A stretch of 64,000 bases of DNA from Nocardioides sp. TF02-7. GTDB taxonomy: Bacteria; Actinomycetota; Actinomycetes; Propionibacteriales; Nocardioidaceae. Position 1 is the first letter of the stretch, and every line of letters starts with the position of its first letter. The stretch is from positions 2,232,001 to 2,296,000 of the forward strand of contig NZ_CP092535.1 of the NCBI RefSeq assembly GCF_022437945.1, written 5' to 3'. A model generated the notes under the pieces. That model was not told the DNA's origin and ran no database searches. It saw nothing but the letters and a program-made list of their open reading frames with translations. Position numbers and translations under genes: made by a program. Shown in pieces: positions 1 to 8,872 of the stretch.

Positions 1-784
1 GGCCGGACGATCACCCTCGACCAGGCGTCGGAGGACGCCGGCTGGCAGGACTGGGACTGCGCCTTCGCCGTCGTCGCTGGGCCGGGCCAGACCCCGGAGT
101 ACGACGCCCGCGTCGACCGCCTGACCGACGTCCCCCTCCGCCCGGCGCTGCGGCTCGGCGCGGTGCGGCTGCTCGGCTCGACGAAGGTCCGCCTCGTGCC
201 CGGGGTGTGGACCACGGTCGAGGTCGTGGTCCGCAACACCAGCCGGGCCGACGCGGCGGGCGTGGTGGTCACCGGCGCCGGCAAGGGCGTCCAGGTGCGC
301 CGCACGCGGGTCGGCAAGGTCTGGGGCGAGTCGTCGACGACCGAGCGGGTCAGCATCCGGCTCCGCGGCCGGCGCGCGGCGCGGGTGCGGCTCACGGTGA
401 AGGCGCCGCACACCCGGGCCTCGCGGACCGTCCGGGTGCGCCCGGCCGCGGCGCCGGCGCGGCCGCGGGCCGGGGTCTACGTGAGCACGGACGGCTCGAT
501 CAGGTTCCGGATCCGCAACGGCAGGGTCGTCGGGTTCTCGGCCCGTCTCTACACCCGGTGCGGCGGCTACCCCGACCTGCCGACGTACTCGTGGAGCTAC
601 TACGACTTCCCGACGGTCGCGATCCCCCGCAACGGCATCGTCGACCGGATCGACGACGGCCGGCTCTACGACGCCGGGCTGCGGATGCGGGTCAGCGGCG
701 GCAGCGTCACCAAGGGGGGAGTTCTGGTACTCCGGGCCCAACCGGTGCTTCGCGAAGGAGACCTTCACCGCCCGGCGCCGCTGA
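1..784 (+). CDS. C-terminal part of a secreted/surface protein of unknown function (5' truncated)
   Basis: The reading frame is open from the first base, so the start lies outside the window. The visible part reads as a beta-rich segment with a CARDB/DUF11-like look (alternating hydrophobics, VEVVVRNTSRADAAGVVVTG), a basic Ala/Pro-rich linker, and a C-terminal domain with paired aromatic motifs and two Cys. A run of six G at about 715-720 breaks the frame. Dropping one G gives a natural end, KGEFWYSGPNRCFAKETFTARRR followed in outline by TGA at 782-784, which resembles the end of small actinobacterial exported domains. I do not recognise a function; an extracellular location is inferred from composition. 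Confidence 0.55.
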
Positions 785-869
785 CGGCCTGTCCGCCTTC
801 GGCCTGTCCGCCTTCGGCCTGTCCGCCTCCAGCCTGTCCGCCGGTCCGCGGATCGGGTTGGATGGCGGG

Positions 870-1948
870 ATGACCGACGACGACCTCCAGTATCGGTTGG
901 AGGAGGTGCTCGGCCGCCAGCTGCGCGCCGGGCGGGGAGCCGGGCGGCGCGGTGTGCGTCGTCCGCGACGGTCGGGTGGTCGCGCACGCGACGGTGGGCA
1001 CGGTGGACGGCGTGCGCCCGTGGCGCACCGACACCCTCGTCCTGTGCTACTCGGTGGCCAAGCCGATGGCCGCTCTCGCCGTGCTCTCGGTCGTCGCCGA
1101 GGGGCGGCTCGGCCTCGACGACCGCGTCGCCGACCTGTGGCCGGCGTACGGCTGCCGCGGCAAGGAGCCGACGACGGTGCGGCAGGTGCTCGCGCACCAG
1201 GCCGGGCTCCCCAGCTTCCCGCCGGAGGCTGAGGGGGGTGGAGTACGACGACCGGTCGGCGCTGCTGACGATGCTGGCCGGCGCGGAGCCGGAGTTCGCG
1301 CCCGGTGCCGCCGTCGCCGAGCACGCCCTGACCTACGGGCACCTCTGCGGCGCCGTCGTCGAGGCGGCGACCGCGGAGCGGCTGGAGGAGCGGTTCGACG
1401 ACCTGGCCGCCCGGTTCGGGTGGGACCTGCACCTCGCCGTCGCGCCGGCCCAGCAGCACCGGGTGGCCGACGTCGTCGCCGCCGACGCCGTGTGGCCGCG
1501 CGACCTCCTCGATGACCCGCGGTGGGGGCCGGCGATCGGCCGCCCGCCCGGCCTGCTCGACCCGACGGTGCTCAACAGCGCCCGGTGGCGGCGCACGCCG
1601 TTCGAGGCGATCAGCCTGCACGCGACCGCGGAAGGCATCGCCCGGTTCCAGGCCGACGCGACGACACCCGACGGGCCGGTGGCCCGGCTGCTCGGGCCCG
1701 ACCTCCACGCCGCCTACGTCGGCCCCGCGGTCACCGGGCACGACCTCGTCCTCGACCGCGACGTGACCTGGACGCTCGGCTTCCAGCTCGACAGCGACGG
1801 CATCGGCATGGGCGGCGCGGGCGGCGCCGTCGGATGGACGTCGTCCGAGCACGGCTACTCGGCCGGCTACGTCACCCGCGGACTCGGCGACCACGCCCGC
1901 GCCGACGAGGTGTTCGACGCGATCGACGCCGCCCTCAGCGGCTCATAG
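870..1948 (+). CDS. Beta-lactamase-family serine hydrolase (EstB/class C-like), two frameshifts
   Basis: This is a serine hydrolase of the penicillin-binding-protein-like esterase/beta-lactamase superfamily, about 355 residues. The nucleophile motif SxxK is seen as CYSVAKPMAALAVL, the second motif as LTYGHLCG (Tyr of the YxN/YxH motif), and a late Gly-rich HGYSAGYVT takes the place of the usual HTG motif. No signal peptide is visible, so a cytoplasmic esterase or peptidase is likely; the substrate cannot be told. The frame moves at about 933 (GGGCGGGG) and about 1230 (six G), each explained by one extra G. The stop TAG overlaps the stop of the convergent aminotransferase gene by three bases. 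Confidence 0.75.
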
Positions 1949-3127
1949 GACACCGGACAGCCGGTCGAGCGCCTCCTCGATCTCGGCGGCGGCGCCGGCG
2001 AAGCTGAACCGCAGGAAGCGTCCGCCGTCGGCGGTGTCGAAGTCGATGCCGGTCGCCACCGCCACCCCCGTGCGGGCGAGCAGTTCCCGGGCGAACGCCA
2101 TCGAGTCGTCGGTGAGGTGGCCGACGTCGGCGTAGGCGTAGAAGGCGCCGTCGGCGGGCGCCAGCCGCTCGATGCCCAGCCGGCGCAGCCCGGACAGCAG
2201 CAGCTCGCGGTTGTGGGCGTAGCGCTGCACGTGGCCGTCGAGCTCGGCGTACGACGCCTCGTCGAACGCGGCGAGCGCGGCCCGCTGGGCGAGCACCGGG
2301 GGGCAGATGCTGAAGTTGCCCGCCAGCACGTCGACCGCGCGCAGCAGCCGGGCCGGCGCGAGCATCCAGCCCAGGCGCCAGCCGGTCATCGAGAAGTACT
2401 TCGAGAACGAGCCGAAGACGACCGCCTCGCGGCTGGTCTCCCAGGCGCAGCGCGACAGCCGGTCGGCGGCGGAGCCGAGGCCGGCGTACTCGATGCCGTG
2501 ATAGATCTCGTCGCTCACCAGCTGCACGCCCGACTCCTCGCACCAGCGGGCGATCGCCGCCAGCTCGTCGGGCAGCAGCATCGTGCCGGTCGGGTTCGCC
2601 GGGCTCGCCACCACCAGGCCCGCGACCGGACCGGCGGCGTGCAGCTCGGCCAGCTGCTCGACCGTCGGCTGGAACCGCGTCTCGGGCCCGGTCGGGATCT
2701 CGACGACCTCGCAACCCAGGGCGGCGAGCACGTTGCGGTAGCACGGGTAGCCCGGCCGCGCGATCGCCACCCGGTCGCCCGCCTCGAACGCCGCGAGGAA
2801 CGCCAGCAGGAAACCCCCGCTCGACCCGGTCGTGACGACGACGTCGTCGGCGGCCACGTCGACCCCGTAGCGCCGCCGGTGGTGATCGGCGATCGCCGCC
2901 CGCAGCTCCACGATCCCCGTCGCCGGCGTGTAGCCGAGCGGATCACCCGAGCCCAGCAGCCGCACCGCCTCCGCGTTGACCGGCGCCGGCGCGCCCGAGC
3001 TCGGCTGCCCCGCCAGCAGGTTGACCACGTCGCCGTGCGTCCGCTGCCGCTCGGCCGACAGGGCGAGCAGGTCCATCACGTGGAACGGCGGGACGTTCGC
3101 ACGCTGGGCGGCGGCGAGGCGGGTCAT
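1943..3127 (-). CDS. Class I/II pyridoxal-phosphate aminotransferase
   Basis: A complete protein of 394 residues from the ATG at 3127. It has the fold-type I landmarks: the SPANPTG substrate-binding motif, the DEIYHGIEY segment with the PLP-contacting Asp and Tyr, and FGSFSKYFSMTGWRLGW with the Schiff-base Lys and distal Arg. Members catalyse amino-group transfer from an L-amino acid to a 2-oxoacid in the cytoplasm. The sequence resembles the aspartate/aromatic aminotransferase-like group, but the amino acid used cannot be read from sequence. Its start lies right beside the 41-bp repeat array and the end of the upstream FAD enzyme, whose open frame overlaps this start codon. Confidence 0.85.
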   Translation of the reverse strand: MTRLAAAQRANVPPFHVMDLLALSAERQRTHGDVVNLLAGQPSSGAPAPVNAEAVRLLGSGDPLGYTPATGIVELRAAIADHHRRRYGVDVAADDVVVTTGSSGGFLLAFLAAFEAGDRVAIARPGYPCYRNVLAALGCEVVEIPTGPETRFQPTVEQLAELHAAGPVAGLVVASPANPTGTMLLPDELAAIARWCEESGVQLVSDEIYHGIEYAGLGSAADRLSRCAWETSREAVVFGSFSKYFSMTGWRLGWMLAPARLLRAVDVLAGNFSICPPVLAQRAALAAFDEASYAELDGHVQRYAHNRELLLSGLRRLGIERLAPADGAFYAYADVGHLTDDSMAFARELLARTGVAVATGIDFDTADGGRFLRFSFAGAAAEIEEALDRLSGVL

Positions 3128-4905
3128 GGGGTCGATTGTGACAGGGGGTGGGGGTGTGGCTGAGGTGTGCGGTTTGGGACCAAACCTCGTCTGATCGGCG
3201 CGGGGGTCTGCGGTTTGGGACCAATCCTCGCCTGATCGACCCCGGGGTCTGCGGTTTGGGACCAATCCTCGCCTGATCGGCCTGGGTGTGTGCGGTTTGG
3301 GACCAAACCTCGCCTCATGGATGCCGCGATCTGCGGTTTGGGACCAATCCTCACCCCTCCGGCCCTGCGACCCACCGACCGCCGCCCCGAACCCCTACCC
3401 CGCCACCCCTTCCCCCGCCCCGCGGCCGACCGAGCAACCCGAGCAACCCGGGCGGCGTGGCGTCCGGCGCGGCGTCCGAAGAACGAGCCTTCGCCGAGCT
3501 GGGTGCCGGAGCAGTAGCCGGCACCGTCCTGGGCGATGTTGGAGGCGCAGGCGCCGGCGGCGTAGAGGCCGGGGATGACGGACCCGTCCTCGCGGCGGAC
3601 CTCGCCGTCGACGGTCGTCGCCATCCCGCCGAGCGTGAAGCCGGCGTAGAGCGCGGTCCCGAGGGACAGGTCGAGCACGGCCCAGGGCGCGGCGACCTGG
3701 GGGGCGAGCCAGTCGGGGTGCTTGTGGAAGTCGGGGTCCTCGCCGCGGGCGGCGTGTTGGTTGTAGCGGTCGATGGTCGCCCGGAGGGCGTCGAGCGGGA
3801 CGCCGACGCCCGCGGCCATCTCCTCGACGGTCTCGTAGCCGTCCTTGAGCGGCACCAGCGGCATGTGGTCCTCGCCGAGGTGCTCGCTGTCGACGATCAG
3901 GTAGGCGACGGCGTCCGGTTGCCGGAGGACGTGGTACGACGTCCGCGCGTGGTAGCTGTCCTCGGCGACGAAGCGGTGGCCGCGGTTGTTGACGATGATC
4001 CCCTTGCACCGCGACGAGGGCGGGTAGAACGGCGCGGTGATGAACGGCTCGTCCATGTGCTCGAGCGCGGCGCCGACCGACTGGCCGAGCCGGATGCCGA
4101 GCCCGTCGTCGTAGCTGCTGCCGAGGGTGAACAGCTTGGAGCCGAGGGCAGGGGTGTGCCCGGCCACCATGTCGGGGTTCATCACGAACCCGCCGGCGGC
4201 GACCACCACGGCCGCGGCGCGCACCGCGCCGGTCTCGTCGTACCGCCGCCACGCGACGCCCGCAACGGCGCCGGCCGCGGTGACCACGAGGTTGGTCGCG
4301 CCGGTCTCGTAGCGCACCTCGACGCCGGCCTCCTCGACCCGGTCGCGCAGCAGGTCCATCAGGACCTTGGTGCCCTCGGTGTCGCCCGGCACCGGCACCT
4401 TGTGGCCGCGCGGCGCCGGCCGGACCGCCTCGCGGAACGGCCAGACCTTCTCGTTGCCGGTGAACATCAGGCCCTCGGTGCCGGGCTGGATGACGGCCTT
4501 GGCGGGGTAGTAGGAGCGCTCGAACTCGAACCCCAGCGCCTCCAGCCACGTGAAGTGCTCGACCGACCCTTCGCAGTAGGCGCGGATCTTCGGCTCGTCG
4601 GGCTCCTTGGTGCTCGCCATCAGGTAGCGGACCATGTCGTCGACGGAGTCGTCGTGCCCGGTGGCGCGCTGCACGGCGGTGCCGCCGCCGAGGTAGAAGT
4701 GCCCACCCGACATGCTCGACGTGCCGCCGTGCACGGCGGCCCGCTCCAGGAGCAGCACCCGCGCGCCCGACCGCGCCGCCTCCAGCGCCGCGCAGCCGCC
4801 GGCGATGCCGAACCCGACGACGACCACGTCGAAGGACTCGGCGTCGGCGGGGATCTCGGTCGCGGGGACGGTGGCGGGCACCGCCAGGCCGGAGCGCTCG
4901 GTCAT
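3124..4905 (-). CDS. FAD-dependent steroid dehydrogenase, Kst4D/KstD-like, with repeat-encoded C-terminal tail
   Basis: A flavoprotein of the fumarate reductase/3-ketosteroid dehydrogenase family. The N-terminal Rossmann motif GFGIAGGCAALEAARSGA binds FAD, HGGTSSMSGG follows, and the C-terminal FAD segment is GLYAAGACASN...GTQLGEGSFFGRRAG. Several blocks (YCEGSVEHFTWL, APRGHKVP, FTLGGMATTVDGEV) recall 3-ketosteroid delta4-(5-alpha)-dehydrogenase (Kst4D), from memory of that family. A KstR-like box lies 11 bp upstream of the ATG, supporting a role in steroid ring oxidation. The family core ends near residue 485. Here the frame stays open about 110 more residues, the last ~75 of them encoded by the 41-bp palindrome array. 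The tail may be real or may follow from an indel that removed a stop. Confidence 0.7.
   Translation of the reverse strand: MTERSGLAVPATVPATEIPADAESFDVVVVGFGIAGGCAALEAARSGARVLLLERAAVHGGTSSMSGGHFYLGGGTAVQRATGHDDSVDDMVRYLMASTKEPDEPKIRAYCEGSVEHFTWLEALGFEFERSYYPAKAVIQPGTEGLMFTGNEKVWPFREAVRPAPRGHKVPVPGDTEGTKVLMDLLRDRVEEAGVEVRYETGATNLVVTAAGAVAGVAWRRYDETGAVRAAAVVVAAGGFVMNPDMVAGHTPALGSKLFTLGSSYDDGLGIRLGQSVGAALEHMDEPFITAPFYPPSSRCKGIIVNNRGHRFVAEDSYHARTSYHVLRQPDAVAYLIVDSEHLGEDHMPLVPLKDGYETVEEMAAGVGVPLDALRATIDRYNQHAARGEDPDFHKHPDWLAPQVAAPWAVLDLSLGTALYAGFTLGGMATTVDGEVRREDGSVIPGLYAAGACASNIAQDGAGYCSGTQLGEGSFFGRRAGRHAARVARVARSAAGRGKGWRGRGSGRRSVGRRAGGVRIGPKPQIAASMRRGLVPNRTHPGRSGEDWSQTADPGVDQARIGPKPQTPAPIRRGLVPNRTPQPHPHPLSQSTP
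3168..3353 (-). repeat. 41-bp palindromic repeat array 1 (5 units)
   Basis: Five cores begin at 3168, 3209, 3250, 3291 and 3332, exactly 41 bp apart. The core is an inverted repeat with arms TGCGGTTTGG and CCAAACC(G/T)C around a GA centre; here the right arm is degenerate (CCAAACCTCG or CCAATCCTCG). The 19-bp linkers (TCGCCTGATCGG-type) are similar to each other and unlike those of the other arrays. It sits in and beyond the 3' part of the FAD dehydrogenase frame, before the aminotransferase. Confidence 0.95.
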
Positions 4906-4915
4906 GGCCCCAATC

Positions 4916-4929
4916 TAGAACACGTTTCA
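4916..4929 (-). promoter_or_regulatory. KstR-like operator upstream of the steroid dehydrogenase
   Basis: TAGAACACGTTTCA fits the published KstR pattern TnnAACnnGTTnnA at every fixed position. It is 11 bp upstream of the ATG at 4905, where a TetR-type repressor would cover the promoter. The match is read directly; the regulator gene itself is not in the window. Confidence 0.7.
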
Positions 4930-5004
4930 GTTTCCGGCGACCGCGGTCGCACCCCGTCGTACCGATAGACTTCGGGTCCGCGCCCCGACCCCCGCCGAGG
5001 TGAA

Positions 5005-6513
5005 ATGTTCGACGTCCACCAGCTCGACAACTTCTTGCTGGTGGGTTCCCTCGTCACCCTGCTCGCGGTGCTCGCGGTGCGCATCTCCTCGCGCGCCGGC
5101 CTGCCGAGCCTGCTGGTCTACCTGCTGATGGGGGTCGTCCTCGGGGAGTCGGTGATCGGCATCCCGTTCGAGGACGCCGAGATGGCGCACGCGATCGGCT
5201 TCGGGGCACTGGCGGTGATCCTCGCCGAGGGCGGCCTGACGACCAACTGGCGCGAGGCGCGGCACTCGATGCGGCTCGGGTTCTCCCTCGCCACGGTCGG
5301 CATGGCGGTCTCGGTCACGCTGGTGGCGGTGGTGAGCCACTTCCTGCTCGGCCTGCCGTGGCAGCTCTCCGTGCTGCTCGGCGCGGTCACGTCGGCCACC
5401 GACGCGGCCGCCGTGTTCTCGGTGCTCCGCGTGGTGCCGCTGCCCAAGCGGCTGACCGGCGCCCTCGAGGCGGAGTCCGGCCTCAACGACGCTCCCACGG
5501 TCGTCCTGGTCACGCTGATCTCCAGCGGGGCCGTCACCGAGCACCCGTCCTGGGTGGTCGCCGGCATCGTGGCCTACGAGCTCGTCATCGGCGTGGCAAT
5601 CGGCCTCGGCGTCGGCTTCGGCGGCGCCTGGGTGATGCGCCGCGTCGCCCTGCCGTCGTCCGGTCTCTACCCGATCGCCGTGCTCTGCCTGACGCTGCTG
5701 GCGTACGGCGCCGGGCCGGCCGTCCACGCGAGCGGCTTCGCCGCGGTCTACGTCGCCGCGCTGGTGCTCGGCAACTCCGACCTGCCCCACCGCGCGGCCA
5801 GCCGCTCCTTCGCCGAGGGCCTGGCCTGGCTGGCCCAGATCGGCCTGTTCGTGATGCTCGGGCTGCTGCTGTCGCCGGGCCGGCTCTCGGTCGGCACCCT
5901 CGTCACCGCGGTCGCCGCCGGCCTGGTGCTCACCCTGGTCGCCCGCCCCCTCTCGGTGCTGATCAGCTCGGTGGTCCAGCCGATGCCGTGGCGCGAGCTG
6001 GCGTTCCTCTCCTGGGCGGGCCTGCGAGGTGCCGTGCCGATCGTCTTCACCACGATCCCGCTCGCCGAGGGCGTCGAGGACGCCACCCAGCTGTTCGACA
6101 TCGTCTTCGTGATGGTGGTGATCTACACGCTGCTGACCGGCCCGACGCTGCCGCTCGCGGCCCGGGTGCTGCAGGTCGCACGGCGTTCGGAGCCTCGTGA
6201 CCTGGAGGTCGAGGCGGCACCGCTGGACCGGGTCGCCGCCGACCTGCTCCAGGTGACGATCAGCCCCCGGTCCAGGATGCATGGCGTGGAGGTGGGCGAG
6301 CTCCGGCTGCCACCCGGCGCGTCGGTGTCGATGGTGGTCCGCGACGGCCAGGCGCTGGTGCCGGAGCGGCGGACGGTGCTCCGGCACGGTGACGACCTGG
6401 TGGTGGTCACCCCGCGCCGGCTGCGGGAGGCGACGGAGGGCCGGTTGCGGCAGGTCAGCGCCGGGGGGCGGCTCGCGCAGTGGCTCGGTCCGGGCGACGA
6501 CGCGCCGGTGTGA
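5005..6513 (+). CDS. Potassium/proton antiporter, CPA1 (NhaP2/CvrA-type) with C-terminal TrkA_C domain
   Basis: A complete membrane protein of 502 residues with ATG at 5005 and a GAGGTGA ribosome-binding site a few bases upstream. About twelve hydrophobic segments fill residues 8-390. The family signature is clear: TSATDAAAVFSVL followed by LEAESGLNDAPTVVLVT, carrying the acidic residues of the ion site, then WAGLRGAVPI. Residues ~405-480 form a soluble TrkA_C-type domain, which in this family binds a regulatory ligand on the cytoplasmic face. The likely role is K+/H+ or Na+/H+ exchange in pH and osmotic control. It stands alone and is read away from the steroid gene. TAGACT at about 4966 could be a -10 hexamer. 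Confidence 0.85.
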   Translation: MFDVHQLDNFLLVGSLVTLLAVLAVRISSRAGLPSLLVYLLMGVVLGESVIGIPFEDAEMAHAIGFGALAVILAEGGLTTNWREARHSMRLGFSLATVGMAVSVTLVAVVSHFLLGLPWQLSVLLGAVTSATDAAAVFSVLRVVPLPKRLTGALEAESGLNDAPTVVLVTLISSGAVTEHPSWVVAGIVAYELVIGVAIGLGVGFGGAWVMRRVALPSSGLYPIAVLCLTLLAYGAGPAVHASGFAAVYVAALVLGNSDLPHRAASRSFAEGLAWLAQIGLFVMLGLLLSPGRLSVGTLVTAVAAGLVLTLVARPLSVLISSVVQPMPWRELAFLSWAGLRGAVPIVFTTIPLAEGVEDATQLFDIVFVMVVIYTLLTGPTLPLAARVLQVARRSEPRDLEVEAAPLDRVAADLLQVTISPRSRMHGVEVGELRLPPGASVSMVVRDGQALVPERRTVLRHGDDLVVVTPRRLREATEGRLRQVSAGGRLAQWLGPGDDAPV

Positions 6514-6617
6514 CCGGTACGACGGTCGACGCCCGGTCTACCAGCCAGTAGGCTCCGACCGGCTCCTGGCACGACCTGCCGCAGGGAGCTGCGAGGCGGT
6601 CATGGGGTCCACCCTCC

Positions 6618-7636
6618 GTGGCGGCCGAAGGGGGGAACGGACCGATCGACACGACCACACGAGCCGCCGTGCTCGCGCGCGTCGCCGCGCTCGAAGGCGG
6701 CCCCAGTGCGCTCCGGCCGTCCCTCGCGGCGGTGCGGGCCGACGACGACCCGGACCACGTCGCCCTGCACGCGGTCGTCCTCGACCTCTTCGAACGGGTC
6801 GACCGGCTCGTCGCCGGCGACCACCGCGCGCTGTGGCAGCGGCTGCTGGCACTGCTGCAGACCCGGCCCCGCAGGCCCGGGGGCGGCCCTGGAGGCCGCC
6901 GTCTTCAGCAACCTCGTGGGCGTCGTGGCGCTCGGGGACCCGGAGGACCACCTGGCGACCGCGGCGCTGGTCCGCCGTGAGGGCAGCCAACGGGTCGCCC
7001 GGCTGCAGGCCCGGCTCGACGAGCTCCTCAACACCGGCACCGAGCTGCCGATCGCCACCGCCGCCATCCGCGAGCTCGCGCGCTCCTCCCACATCGAGCA
7101 CGCGCTGCGCCGCGCCGGTCGCTCGGAGGCAGAGGCGCTCCGCGTGGCGGAGAAGTGCTACAACGCCGCGTTCTGGCTGCTGATCGCCGGGATCGATCCC
7201 GCCGACGCGACGCCGATCCCACAGCACCCCGACGACCTGCTGCAGGCCATCGACAAGCACGGTGTCCCGGAGTGGCGGCGGCTGCTGGCCAACATCGCCG
7301 TGAACCCGTGGGGCCCGGCGGCGACGCAGCTGCACGCGCTGGCGGTGGCAGCGGACCTGCCGGCGCCGGCCCAGGCGATCGAGTGGTGCGCGAAGGTCTA
7401 CCGGCGGCGGTCGGAGGAGGCCGAGCGGCTCGACGTCGCGAAGGAGATCCGGCGGCTGGTCGCGGTCAGCGGCTGCAGCCAGCGGCAGTTCGCGCAGTAC
7501 ATCGGCACCTCGCCGTCACGACTGTCGACGTACGTCAACGGCCTGGTCACCCCCCTCCGCGGCGATGATGCTGCGGATCACCAGGGCCTCCGACGTGCTG
7601 GCTCAGGGCTCCGGCTCCGGCGGCGTGCACACGTAG
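6618..7636 (+). CDS. Helix-turn-helix (XRE-type) regulator with long N-terminal helical region
   Basis: Reassembled from two frames, about 338 residues. The N-terminal 260 residues are helical and unrecognised. The C-terminal part, VSGCSQRQFAQYIGTSPSRLSTYVNG, is a clear lambda-repressor-like HTH that should bind DNA. One extra G at about 6890 and one extra C at about 7548 break the frame; correcting the second gives the ending TPSAAMMLRITRASDVLAQG and a stop at 7634-7636. The GTG start at 6618 is the first in frame but has no convincing Shine-Dalgarno, so the start is uncertain. The 3' end overlaps that of the convergent LytR_C gene by about 34 bp. Confidence 0.6.
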
Positions 7637-8121
7637 GTGTCCTCGGCCGCCTTGACCCGCTTGCGGCCGTCGGTCACGCCCGGGAAGTCGTCGCCCACGA
7701 CCACCGTGATGCCCGGCTCGGCCGTGGTCTGCTCCACGATCCGGGCGTTCTTCCCGAGGTAGGAGCGCACCAGCGCCGCGGCCGGGCCGTCGGCGTCGCT
7801 CGTCCAGACGACCGCGCCGCCCCGTCCGGTGTCGGCGGTCAGGTTGCCGCGCACGCCCTCCCCGAACCCCTTGCCGATCAGGGCGTCCATCGTGTCCCGG
7901 GCGAGGCCGGACGTCCTGCTGGCGTTGTAGACGTTGACGAGGACGTCCTCCGGCTGCACGCGCTCGCCCGCGGCGACAGCGGTCTCGGAGCACGCCGGCG
8001 CCGGCTCGGGCTCCGGGAACGGCTCGGTCACCGCCGACCACGCCCAGGCCACGCCGGCGAGGAACACCACGGCGAGGACGCCGAGCGTCGCGGCCGACCG
8101 GGTGTGCGCCTTGATGTCCAC
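7603..8121 (-). CDS. Membrane-anchored LytR C-terminal (LytR_C) domain protein
   Basis: A 172-residue protein with GTG start. The N-terminus is cytoplasmic and short, with one transmembrane segment at residues ~10-30 (AATLGVLAVVFLAGVAWAW) and a Pro/Glu linker, then a LytR_C domain (VNVYNASRTSGLARDTMDALIGKGF ... VRSYLGKNARI). This domain occurs alone or at the end of LytR-CpsA-Psr wall-polymer ligases and is thought to act outside the membrane in envelope assembly. The gene starts four bases after the stop of the small gene upstream (8126-8422), a conserved actinobacterial pairing, so they form an operon. Confidence 0.75.
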   Translation of the reverse strand: MDIKAHTRSAATLGVLAVVFLAGVAWAWSAVTEPFPEPEPAPACSETAVAAGERVQPEDVLVNVYNASRTSGLARDTMDALIGKGFGEGVRGNLTADTGRGGAVVWTSDADGPAAALVRSYLGKNARIVEQTTAEPGITVVVGDDFPGVTDGRKRVKAAEDTYVCTPPEPEP

Positions 8122-8125
8122 GCCG

Positions 8126-8422
8126 TCAGTCTTCCATCCGGATGACGCGCGCGTGCAGGACGTTGCGCTGCTGGAGGGCGGCCCGCAGCGCCCGGTGCAG
8201 CCCGTCCTCGAGGTAGTAGTCGCCGCGCCACAGCACGACGTGGGCGAACAGGTCGCCGAAGAAGGTGGAGTCCTCGTCGAGCAGGGCGGCGAGCTGGAGG
8301 GTGTCCTTGGTCGTGACCAGCTGGTCGAGCCGGACCTGGCGCGGCGGCACCGCGGCCCACTGCTTCGCCGTGAGGCCGTGGTCGGGGTAGGGCCGCCCCT
8401 GGCCGACGCGCTTGAAGATCAC
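8126..8422 (-). CDS. Small conserved actinobacterial protein with ParB-like DGLHR motif
   Basis: A 98-residue soluble protein (MIFKRVGQGRPYPDHGL...) that is highly conserved next to LytR_C genes in actinobacteria. The segment VVLWRGDYYLEDGLHRALRA resembles the GxxR/DGxHR signature of ParB/sulfiredoxin-fold proteins. Databases often label relatives as VapB-like antitoxin, but I see no AbrB or RHH fold and no toxin gene, so that name is doubtful. The function is unknown; co-transcription with the LytR_C gene is likely because only four bases separate them. Confidence 0.7.
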   Translation of the reverse strand: MIFKRVGQGRPYPDHGLTAKQWAAVPPRQVRLDQLVTTKDTLQLAALLDEDSTFFGDLFAHVVLWRGDYYLEDGLHRALRAALQQRNVLHARVIRMED

Positions 8423-8490
8423 GACTCGCGAGTCTAGGTGTGCCGGTCGGACGCCCGCAGCGTGTGGGGCGCCCGACCGGTCCCTCGCGG

Positions 8491-8566
8491 CCTAGATGAG
8501 AAAGTCCAAGGGTTCGCACGCTGCGCGACGCTCGCCTGCACGACCCCTTGGACTTGCTCATCTAGG
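8491..8566. repeat. 76-bp hairpin element (26-bp near-perfect inverted arms)
   Basis: The left arm at 8491-8516 (CCTAGATGAG, then AAGTCCAAGG) and right arm at 8541-8566 are reverse complements except for one or two bases, around a 24-bp loop. It is far longer than a usual terminator and has no U-tract. It lies between the small gene pair and a short convergent ORF whose stop falls in the right arm. It may be a REP/MITE-type element; no second copy was seen in the window. Confidence 0.85.
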
Positions 8567-8781
8567 CGGTCCAGCGCACGGCGTCGTCGACGAAGTCGGC
8601 GAGGGGCGTGCACGCCGCGGAGGTCGCGGCGCTCCTCCATGAGCCGGGTGAGGCCTTGGGCGTGGCGGCTGCGGAGGGCGACGCGGCGCTCCAGGCGGCG
8701 GTCGATCGAGGTCTCGTCGACGTCCTGGTTGCGGGTGCGACGGCCGGCGTACTGGGTCTCAGGTGAGGTCGTCATGTCCAT
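8562..8781 (-). CDS. Small hypothetical protein (~72 aa), one frameshift
   Basis: ATG at 8781 opens MDMTTSPETQYAGRRTRNQ..., a charged helical protein. As written, the frame runs on into Arg-rich shadow sequence. Removing one C from GCCCCT near 8613 gives a compact ending LADFVDDAVRWTA and a TAG at 8562-8564, which is more plausible. No motif is recognised. The 3' end lies inside the right arm of the 76-bp hairpin. Confidence 0.4.
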
Positions 8782-8872
8782 GGGCAGCAGCGTGGCCGGT
8801 CGACGTCGCGGCGAGGTTGACGAGCGGTTACGCCTCGATGTCCGGCCCGGTGATTGCGGTTACATTCGCTCC

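Noticed and set aside
5118..6387. Long antisense ORFs opposite real genes (for example across the antiporter, etfD and bkd genes)
   Set aside because: High-G+C coding DNA leaves the opposite frames open. The products are Arg/Pro/His-rich low-complexity sequence without motifs.
8126..8422. VapB-type antitoxin
   Set aside because: There is no AbrB/RHH fold and no PIN-domain toxin beside it; the DGLHR motif and LytR_C neighbour point elsewhere.
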